Positions 1-8,770 are shown, counted from the first letter of the stretch. The stretch is 49,503 nucleotides of DNA from Bacteroides sp. (GCF_030151085.1 NZ_JASLER010000042.1:1-49503); one strand, 5' to 3'. Numbers and translations: made by a program. The notes: a model not told the origin generated them from the sequence alone.

Positions 1-1
1 T

Positions 2-1069
2 ATCCGTTTTCACGCTTCTGTAAACTTAGGTATTTTGAAGTTCCTTGCTTTTGAGCAAACTTTCAAAAACTCACTGACTACTCTACCTATGGGTGGTGGT
101 AAAGGTGGTGCAGACTTCTCTCCGCGTGGCAAATCAAATGCTGAAGTAATGCATTTCGTTCAGTCTTTCATGCTGGAACTGTGGCGTCACATCGGTCCTG
201 AGACCGACGTTCCTGCCGGTGATATCGGTGTAGGTGGTCGTGAAGTAGGTTTCATGTTTGGTATGTATAAGAAGCTGACTCACGAATTTACAGGTACTTT
301 CACCGGTAAAGGCCGCGAATTTGGTGGTTCACTGATTCGCCCGGAAGCTACCGGTTACGGTAACATCTATTTCTTGATGGAAATGCTTGCTGCTAAAGGT
401 ACTGACTTGAAAGGCAAAACTTGCTTAATCTCAGGTTCGGGTAACGTAGCTCAATATACAGCTGAAAAAGTATTGGAACTGGGTGGTAAGGTTTTGACAA
501 TGTCCGATTCAGACGGTTATGTTTACGACCCCGCTGGTATAGACCGCGAGAAGTTGGATTACATCATGGATTTGAAGAACAACTACCGTGGCCGTATCCG
601 CGAATATGCCGAGCAATATCCGGGCGTTAAGTATGTAGAAGGAGCTAAACCTTGGGGTGAAAAAGCAGACATCGCTCTTCCTTCTGCTACTCAGAACGAA
701 CTAAACGGTGATCATGCACGTCAGTTAGTTGCCAATGGTGTAATGGCTGTTTCAGAAGGCGCTAACATGCCCTCTACTCCGGAAGCCATCAAAGTATTCC
801 AAGATGCCAAGATTCTGTATGCTCCGGGTAAAGCTGCCAATGCAGGTGGTGTATCCGTATCAGGTCTTGAAATGACTCAGAACTCTATCAAACTGGGTTG
901 GAGCTCAGAAGAGGTAGATGAAAAGCTGAAAAGCATCATGAAGAACATTCACGCAGCTTGCGTACAATATGGTACTGAAGCAGACGGTTATGTAAACTAC
1001 GTGAAGGGTGCTAATGTTGCCGGATTCATGAAGGTAGCAAAAGCAATGATGGCACAAGGCATTTTATAA
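2..1069 (+). CDS. gdhA: NADP-type glutamate dehydrogenase, 5'-truncated by window edge
   Basis: Glutamate dehydrogenase interconverts 2-oxoglutarate plus ammonia and glutamate in the cytoplasm. The frame is open from base 2 (first residues IRFHASVNLGI), which aligns with the middle of the complete paralogue at 17134-18471, so about 90 N-terminal residues lie outside the window. The TTG at 35 is not a real start. The substrate-binding PMGGGKGG segment is present, followed by a Rossmann GSGNVA loop. After the second Rossmann strand it reads SDSDG, as in E. coli GdhA, which favours NADP(H); the paralogue reads SGPDG there. It converges on the histidine kinase and is followed by a hairpin at 1119-1150. 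The family is certain. The cofactor and the gdhA label are inferred from this loop. Confidence 0.93.
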   Translation: MRFHASVNLGILKFLAFEQTFKNSLTTLPMGGGKGGADFSPRGKSNAEVMHFVQSFMLELWRHIGPETDVPAGDIGVGGREVGFMFGMYKKLTHEFTGTFTGKGREFGGSLIRPEATGYGNIYFLMEMLAAKGTDLKGKTCLISGSGNVAQYTAEKVLELGGKVLTMSDSDGYVYDPAGIDREKLDYIMDLKNNYRGRIREYAEQYPGVKYVEGAKPWGEKADIALPSATQNELNGDHARQLVANGVMAVSEGANMPSTPEAIKVFQDAKILYAPGKAANAGGVSVSGLEMTQNSIKLGWSSEEVDEKLKSIMKNIHAACVQYGTEADGYVNYVKGANVAGFMKVAKAMMAQGIL

Positions 1070-1118
1070 GCCATAAAGGTGGTATTCTGTAAGCCATAGA
1101 ATATTATAAAAAAGAAGC

Positions 1119-1150
1119 AAAGGCGGGACACTATAAAGTTTTCCGCTTTT
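1119..1150 (+). terminator. Hairpin between convergent gdhA and histidine kinase
   Basis: Arms AAAGGCGG (1119-1126) and CCGCTTTT (1143-1150) form eight pairs including one G-U, followed by a mixed T stretch. It lies between the 3' ends of two convergent genes. The 9-nt string TAAGCCATA occurs at 1067 and again at 1090, just before it; the first copy contains the gdhA stop codon. Confidence 0.5.
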
Positions 1151-1175
1151 GTTGTATCTATCAGATTTCAGTCAG

Positions 1176-2762
1176 TTAATTGCAAAGACAAGGAATCCAC
1201 ACATGGAAAACGGAACCTTTGCCGTATTCGGATTCTACCCGGATGGTGCCTCCCATTTGCTCGGCAATAGTCTTACAGATAGGTAATCCTAATCCTGTAC
1301 CTTGTATAAAAGAATTCAGTTTTTTGAAACGTTCGAATATTTTCGATTGATTCTGCTTCTCAATACCCATACCCGTATCCTCTACATAGATATCCAGCCC
1401 GTTATCCCTACAATCATACCCCATCTTGATATATCCACATTTAGTAAACTTCACGGCATTGGTAATCAAGTTATTGACAATTTGACTCAAACGATCACGA
1501 TCTGCCTCGACCATTAATTGTTTAAGCGGATTCTCGCTGATAAATTCCACTTCAGGATTGCTTACCTTCTCGTGCATCTGAAGTGCAAGATCATTGAACA
1601 TCGCAGAGAAGTTAAATCTCACATTTCTAAAAGTCATTTTACCGGAATCCAAGACTGAAAGGTTCAGAATATCATCAAAGAGCGTCAGTAGCAGACTATT
1701 ATTGAGCATGACAATGCGATTGTACTCTTCCCGCTCCGCCCTGCTTTCCGCTTCAATAATAAGTTGCGAAAACCCGACAATAGAGTTCAGTGGTGTCCGT
1801 ATTTCGTGGCTCATATTGGCTATGAATTGCGATTTCAGCCTGTCGGCCTGTTCCGCTTTGTCTCGCGCTTCTTTCAGTTGATCCATCATCTGATGTTGCA
1901 ACGTAACGTCGTCGCCCACACAAACCAGGAGTCTTTTCCCCTTAAAACTAAATGAGAATTTGACGGTTTGCAGATGAGTACTTACATCACGATCTGGAGA
2001 AGTCACAATTTCATGGATTAGCATCGGAGCCTCTTCTGTATAAGTAGAGGCTTCCGTATCATCTCTCCGATATTTGTCCGCTTCTTCCTTCGGAAAAATC
2101 TCATAGTCTGTCTTACCTATCAATAATTCTTTGGGCAAATTGCACATTTGCTCGAACTTTTTGTTGATAATATAAAAGCGATAATCATTTTCTATATCTT
2201 TGATAAGAATAGCCGAAGGCAGTTCGTGAAAAATAGCTTTCATCATCTGATGCGCCGCTTTTTCATCCCTGATAGCCTTTTTCAACATCTCTTCTTTTTG
2301 CACTGTTTTCGTTACGTCATGCGCAATGCAAACTAGCAGTCTGTTTCCTTCGGAAGTTACAACATAAGACTTGGTGGTTTGTAAAATTATTCGTTCTTGA
2401 CCCGAAAAGTTAATTTCTTCTTGAAACAAATACTCTCCTCCTTTGGCTACGGCAGCTTCGTCATCCCGACGATACTTGTCTGCAATATCTAAAGGAAACA
2501 TTTCGTAATCATTCTTTCCTATAATGTCCTTTTGCGAAAGATGCTGCAAAATGCAAAAGTTTTTATTAACTTTATAGTAACGGAAGTCATTTGCGACATC
2601 TTTTATAAAGATTATCGCACCCATTTTATCCATCAAGAACTGAGACAACTTATTGGGTGGCTGAGCCATATTGAGCAACTCATTTTTTTTTCTCAACGCA
2701 CTCAATTCATCTTTCAGTCGCTGGTTTTCATTCTTTAATTCTTGTTCTTCTTTTAGATTCAT
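1176..2762 (-). CDS. PAS-PAS sensor histidine kinase
   Basis: A 528-residue sensor kinase without transmembrane segments, so probably cytoplasmic. Residues 1-35 are a charged coiled coil. Two PAS domains follow (about 45-160 and 170-295); they share the internal repeat KxDYExFPxxxADKYRRDD, so they arose by duplication. The HisKA H-box has the phospho-acceptor His at residue 319 (MSHEIRTP). The ATPase domain has an N-box (NNLITNAVKF), G1 (DTGMGIE) and G2 (GTGLGLPICK), all intact. There is no attached receiver and no response regulator next to it, so its partner is elsewhere. The signal is unknown; soluble PAS kinases often sense redox state, ligands or light. An array of tandem repeats lies in its upstream region. 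Confidence 0.9.
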   Translation of the reverse strand: MNLKEEQELKNENQRLKDELSALRKKNELLNMAQPPNKLSQFLMDKMGAIIFIKDVANDFRYYKVNKNFCILQHLSQKDIIGKNDYEMFPLDIADKYRRDDEAAVAKGGEYLFQEEINFSGQERIILQTTKSYVVTSEGNRLLVCIAHDVTKTVQKEEMLKKAIRDEKAAHQMMKAIFHELPSAILIKDIENDYRFYIINKKFEQMCNLPKELLIGKTDYEIFPKEEADKYRRDDTEASTYTEEAPMLIHEIVTSPDRDVSTHLQTVKFSFSFKGKRLLVCVGDDVTLQHQMMDQLKEARDKAEQADRLKSQFIANMSHEIRTPLNSIVGFSQLIIEAESRAEREEYNRIVMLNNSLLLTLFDDILNLSVLDSGKMTFRNVRFNFSAMFNDLALQMHEKVSNPEVEFISENPLKQLMVEADRDRLSQIVNNLITNAVKFTKCGYIKMGYDCRDNGLDIYVEDTGMGIEKQNQSKIFERFKKLNSFIQGTGLGLPICKTIAEQMGGTIRVESEYGKGSVFHVWIPCLCN

Positions 2763-2916
2763 AGTAGATATTAGAAATTGTTTTTCACAACTCAGGTTAT
2801 CAATAGTAAAAGTATAAAATTAAAACGAATATTCTACTATATTTAGCGATAAAGTCAATTTTTTCATCTATTTCTAAAGATAGCGCTTGTATGCTCATTG
2901 TCAACTTCCTTTCTCT

Positions 2917-3138
2917 TTTCCACGTAGGGGAACTTCCGTTTCTACAAGGGGAAACACCCGTTTCCGCTAGCAGATACAGTCGTCCCCATTAGTCGATACG
3001 CCCATTCCCACTAGCGGATACAGTCGTTCCCAGTAATAGGATACGAGCGTTTCTACTAATAGGATACGAACGTTTCCAGAGGCAGGTACGCTTGTATCCA
3101 CAGCTGGTTACGAACGTGTCCTACCCATAGGTCACGAC
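2917..3138. repeat. Ten-unit degenerate tandem array, period 22-23 bp
   Basis: Ten consecutive units of 22 or 23 bp begin at 2917, 2939, 2961, 2983, 3005, 3027, 3050, 3073, 3095 and 3117. The rough consensus is TTTCC, about seven variable bases, GGATACG, then AACG. Because CGTTTCC and GGATACG are near-complements, each unit can form a small dyad. The central units (3027-3072) are most alike; the outer ones have decayed. The array fills most of the 429-bp gap between the end of the leftward nadD operon and the start of the histidine kinase. The rest (2763-2916) is AT-rich leader sequence with no clear promoter box, and 3139-3191 has only a weak 6-bp inverted repeat. Confidence 0.85.
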
Positions 3139-3191
3139 AACACACTACTAATCAAAGCATTGCAAAGTAGTAAAATACAATAAGAGAGGTA

Positions 3192-3629
3192 TTAAATATT
3201 CCAATCATACCCATCCACATAATCATCGAAATAATCATCCAACTCCACGCCGTAGCTTTTTGCTAAGCGGATGATATATTCCTGATCCACAGGACGAATC
3301 AGCCATTCACCCCGACGGGCAAGATAGTAATTCTTACGTCCGAAGTAAGACATGAGGCGTGAACGGAACGTACCATAATCACGAACAGTCAACAATTCCA
3401 TAGCACGGGTAAAGCCTTTGGCATAACGTACGGTAGTCTCGGGACAATAATATTCACAATTCCCTTTCATGGCTTCTAGTTTTTGGGGAGTCAAAGTAGG
3501 CAGAAATGAATATTTCAAAGGAGCATGTTCCAAAGCTATATGTCGCAAACAAGTAGAAGCTTTGGAACAATCGGAAGATGCGCATACGCCAAATCCGTAT
3601 GGCACTTGCGAATAATCGAATGATTTCAT
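3192..3629 (-). CDS. DUF6078-like cysteine-rich protein
   Basis: A 145-residue soluble protein resembling the Bacteroidales family DUF6078; no function is known. Five cysteines sit in the N-terminal half in the pattern C-x4-C-x6-C and later C-x3-C (residues about 16-62), which could hold a metal or Fe-S centre. The C-terminus is acidic and aromatic (DDYFDDYVDGYDWNI). There is no signal peptide or membrane segment. It is the last gene of the leftward operon, 15 bp after nadD, which may only mean shared transcription. Family assignment is from memory of the sequence pattern and is moderately sure. Confidence 0.7.
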   Translation of the reverse strand: MKSFDYSQVPYGFGVCASSDCSKASTCLRHIALEHAPLKYSFLPTLTPQKLEAMKGNCEYYCPETTVRYAKGFTRAMELLTVRDYGTFRSRLMSYFGRKNYYLARRGEWLIRPVDQEYIIRLAKSYGVELDDYFDDYVDGYDWNI

Positions 3630-3644
3630 ATTATATTTATTTTG

Positions 3645-4223
3645 CTACCCGCCAAGGTAGGCAGCATGTTCTTTTAATCTTGCATAAACGGCAGGATGGA
3701 GGAAATAGCAGATGTTCTTCCCTGCATTCAACGCTTCACGAATAAAGGTGGAACTGATTTCAAAGACAGGCGAGGATGTCAATTTTACATTCTCCGGTAA
3801 AGAAGCTGCATCTACCGGATACCCGGGACGCGGGTAAACAAGAATCCGGTTTTCAGCAAGAATACGTTCCGACTCGTACCAACGAGGGAAAAGTGCCCAA
3901 TTATCAGAGCCAATAATAAGATGGAAAGTGTACTCCGGATAACTTCTTCTCAATTCATCCAAAGTATTGACTGTATAGGACGGGCGGGGCAAGCGAAACT
4001 CAAAATCGGATGCACGAAACTTGGAATAACCCTCAATAGCCAGTTTCACCAGCTCCAGTCGGAATTCATCGTCCATCAATTGTTCTTCCGACTTCAGCGG
4101 ATTGTGCGGACTGACCATAAACCATACTTCATCCAAGCCCTCGTATTCACAAAGATAGTTTGCAAGAGCCAAGTGTCCGATGTGTATCGGATTAAACGAG
4201 CCGCTGAAAAGACCGATGTTCAA
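3645..4223 (-). CDS. nadD: Nicotinate-nucleotide adenylyltransferase
   Basis: Adenylates nicotinate mononucleotide to deamido-NAD in cytoplasmic NAD synthesis. The nucleotidyltransferase signature GSFNPIHIGH is at residues 8-17 with both catalytic histidines (14 and 17). The second signature, ISSTFIRE, is near residue 156, and the 192-residue length is normal for the family. It lies 40 bp after the small membrane protein gene and 15 bp before the DUF6078-like gene in the same leftward operon. The ATG start places the signature directly after the first beta strand, as expected. Confidence 0.95.
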   Translation of the reverse strand: MNIGLFSGSFNPIHIGHLALANYLCEYEGLDEVWFMVSPHNPLKSEEQLMDDEFRLELVKLAIEGYSKFRASDFEFRLPRPSYTVNTLDELRRSYPEYTFHLIIGSDNWALFPRWYESERILAENRILVYPRPGYPVDAASLPENVKLTSSPVFEISSTFIREALNAGKNICYFLHPAVYARLKEHAAYLGG

Positions 4224-4263
4224 TTATAAATGATAATTTAAGAATTATATATTTAAGATGATA

Positions 4264-4485
4264 TCAAAGCAACTTTAAACGTTTCCAGCATCCATAAGCG
4301 TTAGCTCCAGTCAGGAACATAACAAATATCATAGCTACCGCTGCAATATATTCCTTGGCATTAACATCGAATATCGAAATAACCAAAGCGGCGAAAAACA
4401 GAACTACGTTGACAACCAATAGTATTTTATTGGCTTTAGAGCGGTTTTTTACCTGAAAGAATGGTTTACGTCCAATACTGCTCAT
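4264..4485 (-). CDS. Small two-helix membrane protein
   Basis: A 73-residue protein of unknown function. A basic N-terminus is followed by two hydrophobic segments (about residues 20-42 and 47-67) joined by a short polar turn, so it is probably an inner-membrane hairpin. Its start overlaps the end of gmk by 4 bp (ATGA type), implying translational coupling. The overlap and good codon usage support a real gene. No enzymatic motif is visible. Confidence 0.75.
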   Translation of the reverse strand: MSSIGRKPFFQVKNRSKANKILLVVNVVLFFAALVISIFDVNAKEYIAAVAMIFVMFLTGANAYGCWKRLKLL

Positions 4486-5045
4486 AATTCCAAGAATTGA
4501 CTGATTACCTTGAAGACTTCCGCTTTGGCTGTTTCCAAATCGTCGTTAACAATCACTTTGTCAAACTTCGGTGCAAAGGTCAACTCGTATTCAGCTTTCG
4601 CCACACGACTTTCTATAATTTCCGGAGCATCCGTACCACGACCCACAAGTCGCTTGCGCAACTCTTCAACAGAAGGGGGCTGAACGAAAACAGATAATGC
4701 ACGTTCACCATAGAATTTCTTGATATTGCAACCGCCTACTACATCGACGTCGAATATAACATTTTGTCCGGCAGCCAATTGCTTCTCCACCTGCGACTTC
4801 AATGTACCATAGAAACGATCTTGATAGACTTCTTCATATTCAAGAAATTCATCATTAGCTATCCGGCTGCGGAATTCTTCGGGAGTCAAAAAGAAATATT
4901 CCACTCCATCCTTCTCCGTGCCGCGCGGTGGGCGGCTGGTGGCTGAAATGGAGAAAGCCAAGTTCAGGTTTTGAGTCAACAGATAGTTAATGATCGTCGA
5001 CTTACCCGAACCTGAAGGCGCTGAGAAAATGATAAGTTTACTCAT
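4482..5045 (-). CDS. gmk: Guanylate kinase
   Basis: Phosphorylates GMP (and dGMP) to GDP with ATP in the cytoplasm. The Walker A loop SAPSGSGKST is at residues 8-17. The GMP-binding region includes TSRPPRGTEKDGVEYFF (about 36-52), and the family Asp pair is in IFDVDVVGG. The length of 187 residues is normal. It lies 8 bp after the yicC-like gene, the classic yicC-gmk pairing, and overlaps the next small gene by 4 bp. Confidence 0.97.
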   Translation of the reverse strand: MSKLIIFSAPSGSGKSTIINYLLTQNLNLAFSISATSRPPRGTEKDGVEYFFLTPEEFRSRIANDEFLEYEEVYQDRFYGTLKSQVEKQLAAGQNVIFDVDVVGGCNIKKFYGERALSVFVQPPSVEELRKRLVGRGTDAPEIIESRVAKAEYELTFAPKFDKVIVNDDLETAKAEVFKVISQFLEL

Positions 5046-5053
5046 TATATAGA

Positions 5054-5932
5054 TTACATTACGTTCAATACCTGTTCTTTGATCTGTTCCAGTTCATCCT
5101 TCATCTGAACTACAATCTTTTGCATTTCGGCATGATTGGATTTACTACCCAAAGTATTGATTTCACGTCCCATCTCCTGAGCGATGAATCCAAGTTTCTT
5201 TCCTTGACCGTTTCCACTCTCAAGCGTGTTGATAAAGTATTTCAAGTGGTTACTAAGGCGTTGTTTCTCTTCGTTGACATCCAACTTTTCTATATAGTAA
5301 ATAATTTCCTGCTCCAAGCGATTCTTATCATAATCTACACTCAGAGTCTTTTCCAAAGCATCGGTTATGCGCTCTTTTACCTTGTCAACGCGTTCTTTCT
5401 CGAATGGAGCGACAGCTTCCAACAAACGACCGATATTAGCAATTTTCTCACGGAACTTCTTCTCCAAGGCAGCACCTTCCTGTTTGCGGAAATCCACCAA
5501 ATGTTGGATAGCCTCTTCTACAGCAACGCGAACCATTGCCCATTCTTCGTCACCCAATTCCTGTATTTCATTCTTGGACATCACATCCGGCATACGCAGC
5601 AGAGTAGAGAACCAATCCTCCGGTTCGGGAATCCCGATAGTAGCAGAAATTTCTTTCACCCGCTTATAATAAGCTTCCACTACCTCCTGATTGATGGGAG
5701 TTATCAATTGATCAGCATCTTTCTTATCGATCCACAGACTGAAATCTACCTTACCACGCTCCAGCACCTTTGCTACTTCATTACGGATTTCAATTTCTTT
5801 TTCCCTATAAAGGGGAGCGATGCGTGTCGACAAGTCCATTGCCTTACTATTTAGAGACTTAATTTCAACGTTGATTTTCTTATCGGGTAGTTCGGCGGTA
5901 GCTTTGCCATACCCAGTCATGGATTGTATCAT
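5054..5932 (-). CDS. yicC: YicC/YloC family endoribonuclease
   Basis: A 292-residue member of the YicC/YloC family, characterised in other bacteria as an endoribonuclease involved in RNA turnover. The N-terminal signature MIQSMTGYGKA and the C-terminal DUF1732 region (QEMGREINTLGSKSN, about residues 245-262) are both present and complete. It is the first gene of a leftward operon with gmk, a small membrane protein, nadD and a DUF6078-like gene. A TAnnTTTG box on the minus strand at 5953-5960 lies just upstream, back to back with the tsaB promoter. Confidence 0.92.
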   Translation of the reverse strand: MIQSMTGYGKATAELPDKKINVEIKSLNSKAMDLSTRIAPLYREKEIEIRNEVAKVLERGKVDFSLWIDKKDADQLITPINQEVVEAYYKRVKEISATIGIPEPEDWFSTLLRMPDVMSKNEIQELGDEEWAMVRVAVEEAIQHLVDFRKQEGAALEKKFREKIANIGRLLEAVAPFEKERVDKVKERITDALEKTLSVDYDKNRLEQEIIYYIEKLDVNEEKQRLSNHLKYFINTLESGNGQGKKLGFIAQEMGREINTLGSKSNHAEMQKIVVQMKDELEQIKEQVLNVM

Positions 5933-5952
5933 AATGCTTATTGAGTTTTGTG

Positions 5953-5960
5953 CAAAAGTA
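5953..5960 (-). promoter_or_regulatory. -7 box (TACTTTTG) for the yicC-gmk-nadD operon
   Basis: Reads TACTTTTG on the minus strand, a match to the Bacteroides TAnnTTTG element, 21 bp from the yicC start. A T-rich -33 region lies about 20 bp further upstream. It faces the tsaB promoter in a 92-bp divergent region. Confidence 0.6.
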
Positions 5961-5992
5961 CACGAATATTTTTATAACTGAAAATAAACCTG

Positions 5993-6000
5993 TAAATTTG
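5993..6000 (+). promoter_or_regulatory. -7 box (TAAATTTG) for the tsaB operon
   Basis: TAAATTTG matches TAnnTTTG, with TTTTT (5969-5973) about 19 bp upstream as the -33 region. Transcription would begin near 6007. This excludes the upstream TTG at 5941 as a start and supports the ATG at 6025. Confidence 0.65.
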
Positions 6001-6024
6001 CGACAATTTAATTCAGAAAAGACT

Positions 6025-6717
6025 ATGTCGTGTATCTTGCACATTGAGACTTCCACTTCCGCATGCTCCGTTGCCGTGAGCGAAGATGGACAAAATGTAT
6101 TTTCAAAAGAAGACCTGAATGGTCCCTCCCACGCCGTTTCATTGGGAGTATTTGTGGATGAAGCGTTGTCATTTGCCGACAGCCATGCAATGCCGATAGA
6201 TGCGGTAGCCGTAAGTTGCGGACCCGGTTCGTATACCGGTCTGCGTATTGGTGTTTCTATGGCAAAGGGGGTTTGTTACGGTCGTAACCTTCCCCTCATC
6301 GGACTGCCGACGTTAAAGGTACAGTGCGTACCGGTACTGCTTTATCATGAAGAAATACCCGAAGACGCCCTACTCTGCCCAATGATAGATGCCCGCCGTA
6401 TGGAAGTGTATGCAGCTATATATGACCGTGCTCTGAAACCAGTACGCGATATTGCGGCCGACATTGTAGATGAGAATACTTATCTTGAATTCCTAGACAA
6501 GCAGCCTATTTACTTCTTTGGTGACGGTGCAGCCAAATGCAAGGATAAGATTACGCATCCAAACGCACACTTCATTGATAATATCCGCCCGCTCGCCAAG
6601 ATGATGTTCCCCTTGGCAGAAAAGGCTATCGCCGAAGAAGACTTCAAGGATGTAGCTTATTTTGAGCCCTTCTACTTGAAAGAGTTTGTAGCCAGCCAAC
6701 CAAAAAAACTATTATAA
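6025..6717 (+). CDS. tsaB: tRNA threonylcarbamoyladenosine biosynthesis protein TsaB
   Basis: A 230-residue ASKHA-fold partner of TsaD, needed for the t6A37 modification of ANN-reading tRNAs. The start MSCILHIETSTSACSVAV and the conserved GPGSYTGLRIG (about residues 68-78) are diagnostic. The frame stays open upstream to a TTG at 5941, but a promoter box at 5993-6000 lies inside that extension, so the ATG at 6025 is chosen. It heads a rightward operon, 23 bp before the DUF4290 gene. Confidence 0.95.
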   Translation: MSCILHIETSTSACSVAVSEDGQNVFSKEDLNGPSHAVSLGVFVDEALSFADSHAMPIDAVAVSCGPGSYTGLRIGVSMAKGVCYGRNLPLIGLPTLKVQCVPVLLYHEEIPEDALLCPMIDARRMEVYAAIYDRALKPVRDIAADIVDENTYLEFLDKQPIYFFGDGAAKCKDKITHPNAHFIDNIRPLAKMMFPLAEKAIAEEDFKDVAYFEPFYLKEFVASQPKKLL

Positions 6718-6740
6718 TAATAATTAAATGATTAATCAAT

Positions 6741-7367
6741 ATGCAATATAACACCCAACAAAAGCGAATGCCTCTGCCTGAGTATGGCCGTAGCATTCAA
6801 AACATGGTAGACCACGCACTGACAATTGAAGATCGTGCCGAACGCCAACGTTGCGCTAACACGATTATCAACATCATGGGAAACATGTTCCCCCATTTGC
6901 GTGATGTACCCGACTTCAAGCATAAATTGTGGGATCATCTTGCTATCATGTCCAACTTTACACTGGACATAGACTACCCATATGAAATAATCCGTAAAGA
7001 CAATCTTAACACTAAACCGGAAAATGTTCCGTACCCCAGTACCAAGATTCGTTATCGTCACTATGGTCGTACTTTGGAAGTACTGATAAAGAAAGCTATC
7101 GAGTTCCCCGAAGGAGAAGAAAAACAAAACCTGACAGCCCTCATCTGCAACCACATGAAGAAAGACTACATGGCATGGAACAAAGACACCGTAGACGATC
7201 GCAAGATTGCAGACGATCTCGATGAGCTATCTCAAGGCAAGCTTCAGATGACTGACAGCATTATTCGCCTCATGGCAGAACGGATTGAAATGAACTATCG
7301 CCCGAAGTTGAATAATCAAAATAACCGGAGAGACAATAATAACCGGAACAACAAGAGAAAATACTAA
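6741..7367 (+). CDS. DUF4290 family protein
   Basis: A 208-residue soluble protein of the Bacteroidota-specific family DUF4290, of unknown function. The conserved N-terminal block has LPEYGRSIQNMVDHAL, NIMGNMFPHLRD and FKHKLWDHLAIMS. The C-terminus (from about residue 190) is a low-complexity Asn/Arg/Lys tail that could bind RNA or another polyanion. Its place between tsaB and murA is common in the phylum. It is followed by a 94-bp AT-rich spacer containing repeated GTGATTA-like strings (7373-7391). Confidence 0.85.
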   Translation: MQYNTQQKRMPLPEYGRSIQNMVDHALTIEDRAERQRCANTIINIMGNMFPHLRDVPDFKHKLWDHLAIMSNFTLDIDYPYEIIRKDNLNTKPENVPYPSTKIRYRHYGRTLEVLIKKAIEFPEGEEKQNLTALICNHMKKDYMAWNKDTVDDRKIADDLDELSQGKLQMTDSIIRLMAERIEMNYRPKLNNQNNRRDNNNRNNKRKY

Positions 7368-7461
7368 ATCAGTGATTAATGATTAGTGATTTGCTTATAA
7401 AACATGCGTTATACGCCGCAAAGCATCACCAACAAATCACTAACAACTAATAACTAAATTC

Positions 7462-8766
7462 ATGGCATCATTTGTAATTGAAGGAGGACACAGCCTTTCC
7501 GGTGACATCTACCCCCAAGGAGCGAAGAACGAGGTATTGCAGATTATCTGCGCCACGCTACTCACTGGCGAAGAGGTAACTGTGCATAATATTCCGGATA
7601 TACTGGACGTCAACAACCTCATCCAATTGATGCGGGATATGGGAGTTAGTGTATCGAAGAAAGGCATCGACACTTACAGTTTTCAAGCTTCGAATGTCGA
7701 CTTTGACTATCTGGAAAGTGATGCGTTCTTGAAGAAATGTTCCAGTCTGCGTGGTTCCGTCATGCTGGTAGGTCCAATGGTGGCACGCTTCGGCAAGGCA
7801 ATGATATCCAAGCCGGGCGGAGACAAAATAGGACGCCGTCGTTTGGACACCCACTTTATCGGTATTCAGAATCTCGGAGCTGACTTCTCGTATAATGAAA
7901 CGCGTGAAGTCTACGAAATATCAGCAGACAAGCTTCATGGTACTTACATGTTGCTGGACGAAGCATCCGTAACCGGAACCGCCAACATTGTTATGGCAGC
8001 TGTGCTAGCAAAAGGTAAAACGACCATTTACAACGCCGCTTGTGAACCCTACGTGCAGCAACTCTGCAAAATGTTGAACCGCATGGGCGCCAAGATAGAA
8101 GGCATCGCCTCCAACCTTCTTACCATAGAAGGTGTGAACGAGTTGCATGGTACCGACCATACCATCCTACCCGACATGATTGAAGTGGGTAGTTTCATCG
8201 GTATGGCAGCAATGACTCGTAGCGAACTGACCATCAAGAATGTTTCATACGAGAACTTGGGAATCATCCCTGATAGCTTCCGACGCCTCGGCATTAAGAT
8301 GGAGCAACGGGAAGATGATATTTATATTCCGGCACAAGATAGTTATCAGATAGAATCCTTCATCGACGGTTCCATCATGACCATTGCAGATGCTCCATGG
8401 CCGGGACTGACTCCCGACTTGCTGAGTGTGCTGCTAGTGGTTGCCACCCAAGCGAAGGGTAGCGTACTGATTCATCAGAAGATGTTCGAGAGCCGTCTGT
8501 TCTTTGTGGATAAACTGATAGACATGGGAGCGCAAATCATTCTTTGCGATCCGCACCGGGCTGTTGTAATAGGTCATAACCACGGATTCAAACTGCGTGG
8601 CGGCAACATGACTTCACCCGATATCCGTGCCGGTATTGCCCTACTGATAGCTGCTATGAGTGCTGACGGCATAAGCCGCATACACAACATAGAACAGATA
8701 GACCGGGGCTATCAAAATATTGAAGGACGTTTGAATGCGCTTGGTGCAAGAATTACGAGAATATAA
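7462..8766 (+). CDS. murA: UDP-N-acetylglucosamine 1-carboxyvinyltransferase
   Basis: Transfers enolpyruvate from PEP to UDP-GlcNAc, the first committed cytoplasmic step of peptidoglycan synthesis. The 434-residue EPSP-synthase fold is complete: N-terminal GAKNEVLQ (residues 20-27) and the TGTAN motif are present. The loop where most MurA enzymes have the fosfomycin-binding Cys reads KPGGDKIGRRRLDTH; no Cys is visible there (residues about 115-129). Some lineages carry Asp at this place and are naturally fosfomycin-insensitive, which would fit Bacteroides resistance; an alignment is needed to fix the exact residue. It ends 4 bp before rimM. Confidence 0.93.
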   Translation: MASFVIEGGHSLSGDIYPQGAKNEVLQIICATLLTGEEVTVHNIPDILDVNNLIQLMRDMGVSVSKKGIDTYSFQASNVDFDYLESDAFLKKCSSLRGSVMLVGPMVARFGKAMISKPGGDKIGRRRLDTHFIGIQNLGADFSYNETREVYEISADKLHGTYMLLDEASVTGTANIVMAAVLAKGKTTIYNAACEPYVQQLCKMLNRMGAKIEGIASNLLTIEGVNELHGTDHTILPDMIEVGSFIGMAAMTRSELTIKNVSYENLGIIPDSFRRLGIKMEQREDDIYIPAQDSYQIESFIDGSIMTIADAPWPGLTPDLLSVLLVVATQAKGSVLIHQKMFESRLFFVDKLIDMGAQIILCDPHRAVVIGHNHGFKLRGGNMTSPDIRAGIALLIAAMSADGISRIHNIEQIDRGYQNIEGRLNALGARITRI

Positions 8767-8770
8767 TAAA

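Noticed and set aside
2917..3138. CRISPR array
   Set aside because: Units are directly tandem and degenerate, with no unique spacers between identical repeats, and no cas genes are present.
5120..5854. Plus-strand 244-codon open frame opposite yicC
   Set aside because: It lies fully antisense to a complete conserved gene; its product looks like random hydrophobic sequence with no domain.
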